Position numbers and translations under genes: made by a program
DNA from: Proteiniphilum propionicum
GTDB lineage: Bacteria; Bacteroidota; Bacteroidia; Bacteroidales; Dysgonomonadaceae
Direction of reading: 5' to 3'
Length of the DNA: 64,000 nt
Assembly: GCF_022267555.1 (NCBI RefSeq)
Contig: NZ_CP073586.1
Coordinates: 2,832,501 to 2,896,500 of the forward strand
The notes under the pieces: model-generated
The model's input: the letters and a program-made list of their open reading frames with translations, nothing else
Databases searched by the model: none
Told to the model about the DNA's origin: nothing
Part shown: positions 24,909-34,716 of the stretch, piece after piece
Numbering within the stretch: the first letter of the stretch is position 1
Layout: each line of letters begins with the position of its first letter

Positions 24909-26447
24909 TTAATACATTGTACCCGGATCGTCTAGGTTGTATTTGTAAGTGTGGATAGTCCATGGAAGAACCTTCACCGAGACAGATAGGTATGTGTAGT
25001 CTGTCTTCAACGGATCTTCCGCATTGATAGGATTATCAGGATTACCTTCTTTATCCGGATCATCAGGATTGAGCGGATTGTTAGGCAATCCCATGCGCAG
25101 GAACTTATCTATATGGGCATGATATACCTGATTCCGTACTGTCGGAGATACTTTCGGGTTGAGATCCGATGGTGTAGATGCCAATGCATTTGGGTTGAGC
25201 CATAGAACATACTTCATTACTCCATCTATAAACTCGGTAGCTTTTTGTCCCTGAGCTATTGCCAAATCACGGGTCTTGTAGAACTTCTTGTCGTTTTCGC
25301 CCCAGAACACTGTAGCAGCTGTAGTGGGTACTTCTACTCCTCCTTCTGAATTTATGATCACCTCATTAGGGATGAACTGTGCCCGAATCTCAAAATAGGT
25401 GGTGTTTCCTTTTTTATAAGAACCCCTTGCTATATCCAGGTCAGTCACATTTACCACATGGTTCACCGGAAGCACAAATTTGCTCGTTGTTTCTGCTGCA
25501 AGAGGAGTGCTTACATTAGCAGCATCATAAGCCCATTGCGTTACAGTTGTGAAGGAGGTGAGCCCTGAATAATCGAAATTAGTATTATTAGCTGCGGCCC
25601 AGGCTGCAAAATCGGCAGGAACGAACGTGTAAACCGGATCAGGCACTGCAAAGTCAGTTCTCTTCATTATATAGAACTTTTTATTGCTTTGCCCCACGGC
25701 GTAAGATACACCCTTTACTGTCGCTATTTGCGTTTCAGTTCCGCCAATCAAGGCATTTACAGGCCAGCCGTTTCCTTCTGTTTCCTCAGGAACTACAGTC
25801 ATAAAGGCACGCGAAACCACTCTTTCAACATTTACCCGAATATTGTTGTTAACACCTGTCTTTGCATCTTCTTCAGAAATATAAGGCAAAACTGTTAAGG
25901 CATATGCATCCTGGTCGTTGGTCATCATAATGGTTTCTGTTCCTTTTGTTGCCGGTGCAACAGGACTATTATACCATGCTACCTGAGAGGCTATTTTGTT
26001 AGCCTCTGCAGCAAAGGCAGTGGCAAAGTTAGCAGCAGAAGTAGCTTTTAATGTATTTAATATGTCCTCCACACCATTGATAACAACATATGCTCTAACG
26101 TTTTCGCCGGCTGTTGCTTTCAGTGCAAGGTTAGGATGCAGCACACCATTTATGTCGATCTCAGCAAATGCGCTTTTAGAGAAAAAGTTGTAATCTACCA
26201 CCCCTTTTGTCTCATTAACCAGGAATACGGTAACCGTTTCCAGATTGTCGCGTCCCATCCATGTTCCGTTTTCATTATAGTCGCCAGGTAGTGCCCTTGT
26301 GGAAACTTTACCAGGGAATTTAATTGTAATACTGGCGTAGGAATCGGTTGTCTTATTTTCAACTACAGGCTGTTCATCCGCATTACAGGCCATAAATCCC
26401 AAGCCTATAACAGCAACTAAAAATAACTTAAATAGTTTCATACTCAA
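24909..26447 (-). CDS. Mfa1-family major fimbrial subunit
   Basis: A 512-residue fimbrillin. It has signal peptide and lipobox GLGFMAC (Cys21), then the fimbrillin N-terminus SYASITIKFPGKVSTRALPG, with an arginine in STRALP matching the position where Arg-specific proteases mature such subunits. LETVTVFLVN, ENVRAYVVINGVEDI and NVERVVSRAFMTV are typical of Mfa1/FimA N-terminal domains. The C-terminal YTYLSVSVKVLPWTIHTYKY is the usual end strand with a P-W motif. In type V fimbriae the lipoprotein precursor goes to the outer membrane, is cut and then polymerises by strand exchange (established for the family). Start at ATG 26447; an ATG two codons later is equally possible. Confidence 0.88.
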   Translation of the reverse strand: MSMKLFKLFLVAVIGLGFMACNADEQPVVENKTTDSYASITIKFPGKVSTRALPGDYNENGTWMGRDNLETVTVFLVNETKGVVDYNFFSKSAFAEIDINGVLHPNLALKATAGENVRAYVVINGVEDILNTLKATSAANFATAFAAEANKIASQVAWYNSPVAPATKGTETIMMTNDQDAYALTVLPYISEEDAKTGVNNNIRVNVERVVSRAFMTVVPEETEGNGWPVNALIGGTETQIATVKGVSYAVGQSNKKFYIMKRTDFAVPDPVYTFVPADFAAWAAANNTNFDYSGLTSFTTVTQWAYDAANVSTPLAAETTSKFVLPVNHVVNVTDLDIARGSYKKGNTTYFEIRAQFIPNEVIINSEGGVEVPTTAATVFWGENDKKFYKTRDLAIAQGQKATEFIDGVMKYVLWLNPNALASTPSDLNPKVSPTVRNQVYHAHIDKFLRMGLPNNPLNPDDPDKEGNPDNPINAEDPLKTDYTYLSVSVKVLPWTIHTYKYNLDDPGTMY

Positions 26448-26504
26448 TAAAGTTTAAAATGTTAATGGAATGTATATTTAAAAATTAAATTAAACGTAGT
26501 TATA

Positions 26505-27998
26505 TCACTTCTGATCTCTTTGTTTCTCCAATTCTCCCAGATTGGCTGATGCCCTGTTATCACCGGCTTCTGCAGCTTTTTGGAAGTACTCTTTTGCTTT
26601 TTTCAATTCTCCGGCCTTTGCATATGCAACACCGATATTGTTCCAGCTCCTTGGATCATCCTTTACTTTTTCGAGGCGCTCAAGAGCAGCAGTACTGTTT
26701 CCACCCTCAAGGTCGGTTGCCGAACTATTGATAATGGCAATGGGATCATCAGGATAGAGCCGTGCTGCGATGTCGAACACTTGCCTGAAATCTTTACTTT
26801 CTTTCGGATATGATTCGGCAACCAGATACATTTCGTTGAGACTTAATAGCTTTGGGTTTGTTTTGATTAACTCTCTGGCCTCTCCCACTGAGAAATTTCT
26901 CACGTTAAAAGCTATGGTATAGTCGGTGCGCCGGAGCGATGGATAATATTGATCCAGCAGCATCCGATAGGTATTTCCGCCGGAGAGCTTCATTAGTACG
27001 GCATCGCGGGCATCGGGAGGAAAAACATCGTTGATAACGCGAATTATATTGCTCTTATCGTTTAATGAGGAAGCTTCCACTGCCTTGCGCAATCCCGCCC
27101 AGTCTTCACCCAAACCTTCGATCTTCTTCATCTGGTTACGCTTGATGTTGTGTGCCGATTCCAGATATTCTGCAAAAGAGTTAGCTCTTTTACCAGAAAG
27201 TGTACGGTTGTAGTCGAATCCACCTTCGGGCGAGGCATAACCCTCTATCACAAAATCTGTGATGGAGAGGTCAGTGTTCCCTTGAATCTCTTTGATCACT
27301 TTATCAACTTTATTAAATTCAGCGGCGTTATTTTTATAATTGCGCTGCAGTTCATAGCTGTTTAACTGATAATTAAACGATGCACTGTATTTTTCGCTGC
27401 GCTCCTTCACCGATTCGGGTTCCGGCACTATATAAGTGAGTTGATAGCTGGGTACATATTCTTCCGGAATGGCTTGAGCAAGGAGTAAAATCTTATCATC
27501 TTCAAGAGAGCATTCGGCACATCCGTTGTATTCGACTGCCAGAAGCAGCGAAGCATCATTCATCCAGCTTTTAAAAGGCAGCGTGTAATGATATTTGATA
27601 ACCTGTTCCGATCTGTTATCTCTTTTCACAATAGCATATGGATTTAGTTTGTCAGCAGAGTTTTTTGATTGAAGTGTTATCTGTCTGTTAACAACCTTAT
27701 GCCTAAGTGAACCATTGACAATTACCGGAGGAAGGGTAAAGATATTAAAATTGGTGCTATCAGAATTGGATTTCAAGACAGGGGTCACAATCATCATTTC
27801 GTTCCTTCCAATCTTTGTCTGCCCCACATTAATATTCATGTCGAGCCGGACAAGTTCACCTTGTCGATCTGCCTGCAGGTTAATAACCTTTAGTTGACTG
27901 GTATAACTCTTTTGAGCTGAAATATTATAAACAGCAGGCGCAAAACAGAGAAGTATGGATATTATGAAAAGCGACAGGTATAATTTTTTTGTTGACAT
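26505..27998 (-). CDS. DUF3868 / OmpA-like protein with TPR tail
   Basis: A 497-residue exported protein. The signal peptide ends near residue 29 (YNISAQ). DUF3868 covers about 30-190, with a CAECS motif near 160. An OmpA-type peptidoglycan-binding domain lies at about 220-330 (ITDFVIEGYASPEGGFDYNR, LSGKRANSFAEYL). A short TPR segment follows at about 440-490 (RSWNNIGVAYAKAGELKKAK). DUF3868 OmpA proteins are encoded beside Mfa/FimA-type fimbriae in many Bacteroidetes and probably fix the apparatus to the cell wall (inference). It ends 57 bp before the Mfa1 gene and starts 7 bp after the DUF3575 gene. Confidence 0.85.
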   Translation of the reverse strand: MSTKKLYLSLFIISILLCFAPAVYNISAQKSYTSQLKVINLQADRQGELVRLDMNINVGQTKIGRNEMMIVTPVLKSNSDSTNFNIFTLPPVIVNGSLRHKVVNRQITLQSKNSADKLNPYAIVKRDNRSEQVIKYHYTLPFKSWMNDASLLLAVEYNGCAECSLEDDKILLLAQAIPEEYVPSYQLTYIVPEPESVKERSEKYSASFNYQLNSYELQRNYKNNAAEFNKVDKVIKEIQGNTDLSITDFVIEGYASPEGGFDYNRTLSGKRANSFAEYLESAHNIKRNQMKKIEGLGEDWAGLRKAVEASSLNDKSNIIRVINDVFPPDARDAVLMKLSGGNTYRMLLDQYYPSLRRTDYTIAFNVRNFSVGEARELIKTNPKLLSLNEMYLVAESYPKESKDFRQVFDIAARLYPDDPIAIINSSATDLEGGNSTAALERLEKVKDDPRSWNNIGVAYAKAGELKKAKEYFQKAAEAGDNRASANLGELEKQRDQK

Positions 27999-28005
27999 TT
28001 CTCTT

Positions 28006-28575
28006 TTATTTTATAATGTAAATAATTGAAATAGCTCCTTTAGTTGGCCCAAAGTAGTTTTTATCAGCCTTACCCAGTGATTCACCACATTTCAAACATG
28101 GATACCTTTCATAATGGAAGCGCGCATAACCCCCGCCTGCAGTAATTTCGAGGTTCCATCTATTATTGAGCACCCACTGGTACCCGTAGCTTATTCCCGC
28201 ACCATACTCATATCCCTGGTAGCGCCTTTCTTTTAGATTTTTAAAATGCCAGAAAGGAATATCCCATCCCCCAACATTATATTGGGCGCCCAAACCATGA
28301 AGCCCAAAGAAGTGGCCATTGAACTTCTCGCAGGTCCAGTACCGCAATTCACCATAAGCCAGCCAGTGTTTCAAGTATCTGTTTTCTGATATGTTAAACG
28401 GATTGAATCCTGCCGTGGCTTCTAACGTTATCTTCTTGCTGAGTGCAAACTCTAATCCTATGTTAGGGGTTGTTGTTGCTAAATAGGGTAGGTTGGTCTT
28501 GATTCCGATATTTTGAGATGTCAGCATCGTGGAGAATAATACCGTTCCTATAAATACAAAAATGAACTTGTTCAT
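28006..28575 (-). CDS. DUF3575 outer-membrane beta-barrel-like protein
   Basis: A 189-residue protein from the ATG at 28575 (MNKFIFVFIGTVLFSTMLTS), which gives a clean signal peptide; a longer open frame adds 22 unlikely residues. The mature part begins QNIGIKTNLPYLATTTPNIG, the DUF3575 signature, and has aromatic-rich alternating strands (YLKHWLAYGELRYWTCEKF, GAGISYGYQWVL) that suggest an eight-strand barrel. DUF3575 genes regularly open Bacteroidetes fimbrial operons. It is the first gene here; on the minus strand a TTATTTTG element lies about 20 bp before the ATG as a possible -7 box. Confidence 0.82.
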   Translation of the reverse strand: MNKFIFVFIGTVLFSTMLTSQNIGIKTNLPYLATTTPNIGLEFALSKKITLEATAGFNPFNISENRYLKHWLAYGELRYWTCEKFNGHFFGLHGLGAQYNVGGWDIPFWHFKNLKERRYQGYEYGAGISYGYQWVLNNRWNLEITAGGGYARFHYERYPCLKCGESLGKADKNYFGPTKGAISIIYIIK

Positions 28576-29249
28576 ATCATCATAATTTTTTATTGCAAAA
28601 TAAAGACATGTTTTAAAAATTTGTTTGTCCCTAAAATGCAACTATTATAACTTAATCGGCATTAACCTTGGTTAAATTATAACAATACGTGCATATACGA
28701 CCGTTATAATATTGATAGACAGTACCTAAGAAAGTCAAAATATATTATTGAAAAAGATGTTGAAATGGGAGAAAAAGATAAATAATTGGTAAAAATTATG
28801 TAAAAACAGGGACAAAATGGGACAAATATTATCCATTATTTACTGAATTAATGTCCATATTATTACATAATGTAGATATGGGGAAGAGATTGTTCTATTG
28901 AGACAAGTATTTGTAAATAACAGACACGCATTAATCCTGGTTCTATTATTAATATGTCAGGTTTTTTTAAGCAAATATCAGGTCATGGGCATGTGGTTAA
29001 TTCTTCAAATTCCACTTCTGTTACAGTTACAGATGAATCTTTTATATCTATTATTACAATACTTCGGAAATTATTTTAAAATAGTTCTTATAATTCGCTG
29101 AATATCAATCGAGTATGACGCTTTTTAGGAGTATGACATAAATTATTGACTGTCAGTATTATAAATGAAGTTTTAACGAAGCATTATTATTAATGAAACT
29201 GCATCCTTTACATCAGTTATGGTAATAGTATATTCTTTCGGCTGATTAA
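28576..29249. other. Intergenic stretch before the fimbrial operon
   Basis: AT-rich, no supported gene. It holds the leftward fimbrial promoter region and TTACATAATGT at 28865-28875. A 67-codon plus-strand frame at 28898-29101 is leucine-rich low complexity with no homology I can name. Confidence 0.35.
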
Positions 29250-32135
29250 TTAACTGCTGAGGCGGGGCATCCGCTGGAAAGAGGTGGGAGTCATTCCGAA
29301 TTCCTTTTTAAAGGAACGTGAAAAATAGGCAAAATCGCTAAAGCCACAACTCAAGGCAATTTCTCCAATTGGTTTCTGTGATTGTGCAAGCATCTTTCCG
29401 GCTTTATTCAGCTTAATCTTTAATATATAGTTTGAGGTTGTCATTCCTGTGATTGCTTTTATCTTGCGGTTTAGCTGCGATGAACTAAGGCAGGCTTCGG
29501 CAGCAATTTTTTCAATGATGTTTTCGGTATTACTTGCCTCTTTGTATATTAGATCTGTAATCTGTTTAAGAAATGCCACCGAGGGATCGTTTTTTACTGT
29601 TGCATATTCCCTTTTGCTACCTGTATGTGTAATCATGATCGCATATTTGTCCCTGATCTGTTTTCTAGCATTCAATACTTGTTCTAACACTGCCAGCAAT
29701 TCATCTTCATATACTGGTTTAGAGAGGAAAACATCAGCACCGCATTTGAATCCTCTTATTCGTTCTTCTTTTGAATGGAAAGCTGAAAGCAAAATAACCG
29801 GTATATGTGCGGTAACATTTGAGTCTTTTATTGCTTTACAAAAGTCGAAACCATTCATATGATACATTTTTGTGTCGGCAATAATGATATCTGGTATTAT
29901 TTCATTTGCTGTTTGAATAGCACTTTCTGAATTATCGTCCGTCAGGATATGATAATTATCTCCTAATACAGATGATAGATAGTAGCTCATATTTTTGTTC
30001 CCATCAACTATTAAAACGGTAGGATTCTCTATGGTTGCCTGACGTTTTAGCAAGGAAGGGAAATTAGTGGCTTCATCGTTTTTCAATTCATTATTGTTAT
30101 TATCTGAGTGTCCATTGCTTCCGCAACGTTCATTGATTATTGGAAGTATTACTCTAAAAGTTGTATCTTTTAAAGGTTCGCTCCTAACATCTATGCTGCC
30201 GTTGAACTTTTCTATAAATATTTTTGTGAAGGGTAATCCGGCACCGTTGCCGTTATTTTTTGTTTCGTTTCCTGAAATCCTGTGACTTAGTTCAAAAATA
30301 TTTGTCAGATCTTCTTTTTGAATACTTTTTCCGTTATGTGAGACTGTAATAGCACAGGTCTTCTCATCCCTGTTGCAGCTTACCTGAACAGCGATCCTGT
30401 CGTTTTCATGGCAATAATTGAAAGCACTGTTTACCAGGTTGTTGATAATAAGACGTAAGAATTCAGGTTGATAATCCATAACAAGTTCTCCGGTATTACT
30501 CCGGAAGTTGTAATCAATTTTTTTACTTTTTGCAAATGCCGAGAAATTTTCACACAGATAATTTAGATATCCGATTATGTTGCCATTTACTGTTTTAGAT
30601 GATTTCACTATTTCAAGTATACTTGCAGTTGACGACATCTCATCTATAAGTGTAAGCAGATCTTTTGACTGACGTGAAAGTATATCCAGATCATTCAGGC
30701 CGTTGTGTAAATTGTTTTGTTCCAGATTATTCCTTATTCGTTCAATTAATCCTGCTATAATTGTAACGGGAGTTTTAAATTCGTGTGAGAAGTTTATATA
30801 AAAGTTAGATTTCAATCTTTCCTGTTGAAGGGATGACTCTACTTTTCGTTTTCTGTGTTTAATGTATTGGAAATAGAGTAAGGCAAAGCTGAATAATACA
30901 ACAGCAGAGAGCAGGATAATATAAATTGTCTTCTGCTTGTTTCTTTCTAATTTTTCAAGCTGTAGAGCCAACACTATTAATTTTTCTTCATTCAGCCCAT
31001 TTTCATAATTCAACCTGTTAGTCATAATCCGGATTATATTCCGCTTGTTCCTGAAAACGTTTGCCAATGAGTCGCTCAAATTGTATGTTTCCAGAGCTGC
31101 AACCGTATTTCCCTGTTTTATGTATAGTTCCGAGAGAAGTGAGTATGCTTTTTCAAGTCCGTTAGTCAAATTCAGTTCTTTTGATACTGTTAATCCTTCC
31201 AGGATTATGGTTTCCGCTTCATGATAGTTGCCTTTTTTGATGTTAAGGCTACCAAGTGAAAAACAGGTATTTAACCAGTTCAACCTGTCAGTTGACCAAT
31301 ATAATGAGTTGTATGCACTTTCAAAGTACACCGTTGCGCTTTCATAATCTCCCTTAAGCATATAAATGTTGCCAATGCGTTCAAAACAATAGTTCATTCC
31401 AGATAGTGAATTTGCTTTGATATAGTAAGACAATGAGAGATCGAAAAAATAGAAGGCAGAATCGTAGTCCAATTTGTTTTCATATGCTGACCCGATACTT
31501 GCCAGATTTTCAGCTTCTCCTATAATATTATTGTTCTTTTTATCTATCTGATGTGCTTCTTGCAGAAAAGCCATAGCTTCATCTGGCTGATTCATTTTTA
31601 AGTATATATTTCCCAGTCCGTTAAGTGTTTTCGCCTTCTCTTGTTTTATTTTTTCATTATCGTTGTTCTGCAGTTTATTTAACAATGCCAATGCTTCATA
31701 GTAGTGTGCAGATGATTCATTCAGGTCATCTATTTTAAAATAATTGTATGCCAGCATGTTTAATGCTTCTAGCTCACTGATTGAGTAATGCCCTTTTTTT
31801 GCAACATCGAGGTACTGTTCGTGATATTGCGTTGCTTTCAGAAAATTGTAATTATTGAAATAGTAGACCCCTAGTTGTTTATAGGTTTTCATCTCCGCAT
31901 ACTGATCACCGATTGACTGAGATAATTTAAGGTAACTGGTAAGAGCAACTGTATCTTTGGAAATTCGGGACACAAGTGAATCAATTACATTTTGATTCTT
32001 TTCTCTGTTTAAATTGTTACGGGTTAATTCCATATCTCCGTTAATTCCCTGGTTACATGCCAGAAAAGCAAAAGATACCATCATAATTAACCATTTATGG
32101 ATATCCCGGTTAAATGTAAATATTCTCCGCGACAT
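29250..32135 (-). CDS. TPR-hybrid two-component regulator (sensor kinase, receiver, AraC HTH), FimS-like layout
   Basis: A 961-residue one-protein signalling system. An N-terminal membrane signal has a lipobox-like LAC at Cys27. Periplasmic TPRs cover about 65-380, a membrane helix about 403-424, the HisKA segment about 435-505 with His451 (FSHEFKTP), an ATPase domain about 545-667, a receiver about 703-825 with Asp754 and Lys806, and an AraC HTH about 850-955. In the ATPase domain the usual D-x-G-x-G of the G1 box reads HNGKS (600-604), so the adenine-binding aspartate is His600; the G2 box NGAGL is intact. TPR-containing FimS controls fimbriae in Porphyromonas, and the neighbouring fimbrial operon makes a similar role likely (inference). 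Confidence 0.88.
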   Translation of the reverse strand: MSRRIFTFNRDIHKWLIMMVSFAFLACNQGINGDMELTRNNLNREKNQNVIDSLVSRISKDTVALTSYLKLSQSIGDQYAEMKTYKQLGVYYFNNYNFLKATQYHEQYLDVAKKGHYSISELEALNMLAYNYFKIDDLNESSAHYYEALALLNKLQNNDNEKIKQEKAKTLNGLGNIYLKMNQPDEAMAFLQEAHQIDKKNNNIIGEAENLASIGSAYENKLDYDSAFYFFDLSLSYYIKANSLSGMNYCFERIGNIYMLKGDYESATVYFESAYNSLYWSTDRLNWLNTCFSLGSLNIKKGNYHEAETIILEGLTVSKELNLTNGLEKAYSLLSELYIKQGNTVAALETYNLSDSLANVFRNKRNIIRIMTNRLNYENGLNEEKLIVLALQLEKLERNKQKTIYIILLSAVVLFSFALLYFQYIKHRKRKVESSLQQERLKSNFYINFSHEFKTPVTIIAGLIERIRNNLEQNNLHNGLNDLDILSRQSKDLLTLIDEMSSTASILEIVKSSKTVNGNIIGYLNYLCENFSAFAKSKKIDYNFRSNTGELVMDYQPEFLRLIINNLVNSAFNYCHENDRIAVQVSCNRDEKTCAITVSHNGKSIQKEDLTNIFELSHRISGNETKNNGNGAGLPFTKIFIEKFNGSIDVRSEPLKDTTFRVILPIINERCGSNGHSDNNNNELKNDEATNFPSLLKRQATIENPTVLIVDGNKNMSYYLSSVLGDNYHILTDDNSESAIQTANEIIPDIIIADTKMYHMNGFDFCKAIKDSNVTAHIPVILLSAFHSKEERIRGFKCGADVFLSKPVYEDELLAVLEQVLNARKQIRDKYAIMITHTGSKREYATVKNDPSVAFLKQITDLIYKEASNTENIIEKIAAEACLSSSQLNRKIKAITGMTTSNYILKIKLNKAGKMLAQSQKPIGEIALSCGFSDFAYFSRSFKKEFGMTPTSFQRMPRLSS

Positions 32136-32516
32136 AGGAAATTTGCTGTTAATCCGTATTTCTATCTGATATAAAACATTAATAATGTAATATAACGGAC
32201 TGGAATATGCATAAAACAGACACCTCTGTTTATTTTAAAAAAAATGTCATAGTTAGGTTTTAATAACTAATAATGTGTCGCAAATATGCATTAAATGTTC
32301 CGTAAATATAGTAAAGTTAAATGAAAAAGAGATATGAAATTATTTAATTTCACTTTTTTTTTACCACAAAAATAAAAAAAATACTATTTCCTATTTTTCT
32401 TGAAGAAAACGGACTTCTGCTTAAAGAGGTTAATGGATGTATTTCAGTATTATATGATTTAATGTGCCTTTTTGGCATTGTGGATATGGCGTACTCTGAA
32501 TTTTTCACGAAAATAT
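32136..32516. other. Intergenic stretch between the two TPR regulators
   Basis: Very AT-rich; both flanking genes are on the minus strand, so it holds the promoter of the hybrid regulator and the end of the preceding transcript. No gene, repeat or terminator with a convincing T-run was seen. Confidence 0.3.
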
Positions 32517-34382
32517 TTACATTTCAGGTGAATCAGATTCTTGGTACGCGATAATATCAACATCGGAAAATTTAACATAACGGATATATTCTCTAAACTG
32601 ATGAGGTGTCATTCCTGTCTCTTTACGGAATGAATCGAAAAATACGGATTTGGTATTAAAGCCTACTTCAGATGCAATTTTTTCGAGATTATATTCACTT
32701 CTTTGATCGTTTTCATCTTTGAAAATCTTGATTGTTTCCAAAATCCGGTATTTATTGATAATCTCAGTGAATTTTAATCCTCTGGAGTTTATAGCTCTGG
32801 AGAGGTAACTACGGTTTGTACCTATCTCCCTTGCAGCCATGTTTAAATCGAGTTCAGGTTGCAGATATTTTTTATCTTTCTCAAGCCAGGTCTTGAAATC
32901 ACTGAACAACAAGGACTCTTTCTGTTCGGCTGATAGCTGTGAAATGCTGTCTTTATTGATTATTTGATGCTGTTGGTTGATGATTTCATCCATTTTTTGA
33001 ATCTGATTCACATGGGTTAGATTTTTTCTCACTAACAACAACAAAGCTTGACTCAATCGTTTTCTCATATTGGAGAACAGAATAAAAACAAAACTAACCA
33101 ATAATAATAAGGTGAACGTGGCATAGAACAAGAGACGATTCCTTTTTTTATCGCTTTGGAGTATGTCTATCTTGCGGATTGCCCGTTCCAGTTCCAATTG
33201 CGTTTCGATAAAATTTATTGTTTCGGTAGTGGATAAACGATTATATTTTTCCAGATTGACTTGTGCCGAATCCAGATAATTACTTGCTTTTAATGGATCG
33301 GTCGTAATGAATGCACTAAAAAGTTCCTTGTAGGCATCATATTTTAAGTTGTCGAGCACATCGTTGTCAATGATTTCTATTGCATGTTTAGCACAGTCGG
33401 TCGCTTTTTTATGATTGTTTAGAATATTGTAAACTGAAGCCAGGTTAATATATGCTTCTGCCTGGCGTCTTTTCGCACCAAAGTAATCATCACCTATCTG
33501 AATCACTCGCTCGAAGGATGCTATTGCAGCGGTGTAGTTTCCCTGAAAACTTTCAATGGTTCCCAGATGATTGAAAATGGATGCCCGCATTTGCTTGTCT
33601 TGTGTAAAATCTGCAGTCTCCATAGCCTGTTTTACATAATATTTAGCTGTATCTATACTGTTATAACTCAAATATGTTTTTACACCTATTACGTAGAGAT
33701 AAAAAAGTTCATCTCTATCGTTATATTCTTTCAATGTTATCTCAGCTTCTTTGATTTTTTCCACCGCATCGGTGAAAGCTCCTAATTGAGCGTAAAGACT
33801 TGCCAGAAACTTTAGATTCACGGCTGCACTTTTGTGTAATCCTGATTCACGATAATGTTCACCGGATCTATAAAACATACTAATTGCATGATCATATTGC
33901 TCATAGTATGTCATAATCCTTGCCATCATACGCTCTGTGAGAGCTTGAGCTCTGAGGTCATAAGTATTGCTTTCAAGAACACCTGCAGCTACCTGGAAAG
34001 CTTTTTGGTAATGTCCGGATCGAAATTTAATTAAGCCCAGAATACAGTTGTAATAGTAGAGGTCGCGCTGTTGTAATGGCTCTGGACAGACTTCTTGTAA
34101 CACAACTTTTGCACTGTCGATATTACCTGTTTCACAAAGAGATGCGGCCTTGAAGATAGTTTTAACATAACGGATGTTTTCAGGTAGTGATACGGTTTCA
34201 GGATTGTCTAGTATTTTCAATACACTTTCGTATTCATTTTCAATAAAAAAAAGATCAATAGCTCTCTCTAATTGAGCAGGATAGCCGGTTTCTGATTTTT
34301 GCCTACAAGTTACAAACAATAATAAAACTTCAATCAATAAAATTGAAATTGCTGTTGTTTTTATGTATTTGTCAACAGACAT
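32517..34382 (-). CDS. TPR, transmembrane and AraC-HTH regulator
   Basis: A 621-residue membrane-bound transcription regulator without kinase domains. The N-terminal signal has a lipobox-like FVTC (Cys26), TPR repeats fill about 35-400, a membrane helix lies at about 413-433 (LLFYATFTLLLLVSFVFILF), and an AraC-type HTH covers about 505-605, with LNMAAREIGTNRSYLSRAIN then LEKIASEVGFNTKSVFFDSF and RKETGMTPHQFREY. This one-component layout (periplasmic TPR, cytosolic HTH) is common in Bacteroidetes. It lies upstream of the hybrid regulator on the same strand, 381 bp apart, and probably also acts on surface-structure genes (inference). Confidence 0.85.
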   Translation of the reverse strand: MSVDKYIKTTAISILLIEVLLLFVTCRQKSETGYPAQLERAIDLFFIENEYESVLKILDNPETVSLPENIRYVKTIFKAASLCETGNIDSAKVVLQEVCPEPLQQRDLYYYNCILGLIKFRSGHYQKAFQVAAGVLESNTYDLRAQALTERMMARIMTYYEQYDHAISMFYRSGEHYRESGLHKSAAVNLKFLASLYAQLGAFTDAVEKIKEAEITLKEYNDRDELFYLYVIGVKTYLSYNSIDTAKYYVKQAMETADFTQDKQMRASIFNHLGTIESFQGNYTAAIASFERVIQIGDDYFGAKRRQAEAYINLASVYNILNNHKKATDCAKHAIEIIDNDVLDNLKYDAYKELFSAFITTDPLKASNYLDSAQVNLEKYNRLSTTETINFIETQLELERAIRKIDILQSDKKRNRLLFYATFTLLLLVSFVFILFSNMRKRLSQALLLLVRKNLTHVNQIQKMDEIINQQHQIINKDSISQLSAEQKESLLFSDFKTWLEKDKKYLQPELDLNMAAREIGTNRSYLSRAINSRGLKFTEIINKYRILETIKIFKDENDQRSEYNLEKIASEVGFNTKSVFFDSFRKETGMTPHQFREYIRYVKFSDVDIIAYQESDSPEM

Positions 34383-34547
34383 GCCTCGATAATTGGTTAA
34401 TTGGTTTATATTTAATTACTTGCTCTTTTAGTTCTTGTTCCCAGACTTTAATGATAAGTGCAATAATTATCTTTATTTTGTCAAATATATTAAATTTTAA
34501 ATATAACTACAAATAATTGACCATTTAGTTCTGAGTTCAATACTAAG

Positions 34548-34566
34548 TTCAAGATAGAAGTGCAAA
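34548..34566. repeat. Likely left terminal inverted repeat of the IS30 element
   Basis: TTCAAGATAGAAGTGCAAA matches the right end (34 bp past the transposase stop region) with TCAA and AAGTGCAA conserved and a variable middle of five bases. Confidence 0.5.
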
Positions 34567-34655
34567 AGATTTGATTACATTACACTTCTTATCTTAATTG
34601 TTTTTTTCCAAAATCCCCTTTCAAAAGTGCTTAAGGGGTTTTGAAAAAAACAATT
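34551..34655. other. Two consecutive hairpins at the left end of the IS
   Basis: AAGATAGAAGTG (34551-34562) pairs with CACTTCTTATCTT (34583-34595). Directly after it, AATTGTTTTTTTCCAAAA plus TCCCCTT (34596-34620) pairs with AAGGGG plus TTTTGAAAAAAACAATT (34633-34655) in a nearly perfect stem of about 23 bp. The second has T-rich and A-rich arms and could act as a terminator in both directions, shielding the transposase gene from outside transcription (inference). Confidence 0.6.
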
Positions 34656-34685
34656 AGTCAATCAGCAACATAAAAAAATAAAAAA

Positions 34686-34701
34686 GGAGACCGAAGTCTC
34701 C
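34686..34701 (+). promoter_or_regulatory. Hairpin enclosing a GGAG ahead of the transposase start
   Basis: GGAGAC, loop CGAA, GTCTCC forms a perfect six-base-pair stem 15 bases before the ATG at 34717. It would hide the GGAG, a typical way to keep transposase translation low (inference). Confidence 0.5.
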
Positions 34702-34716
34702 CTAAAATTAACTATT

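Noticed and set aside
28898-29101. Small plus-strand leucine-rich frame of 67 codons
   Set aside because: Low-complexity translation of AT-rich intergenic DNA; no start signal, no neighbours in the same direction.
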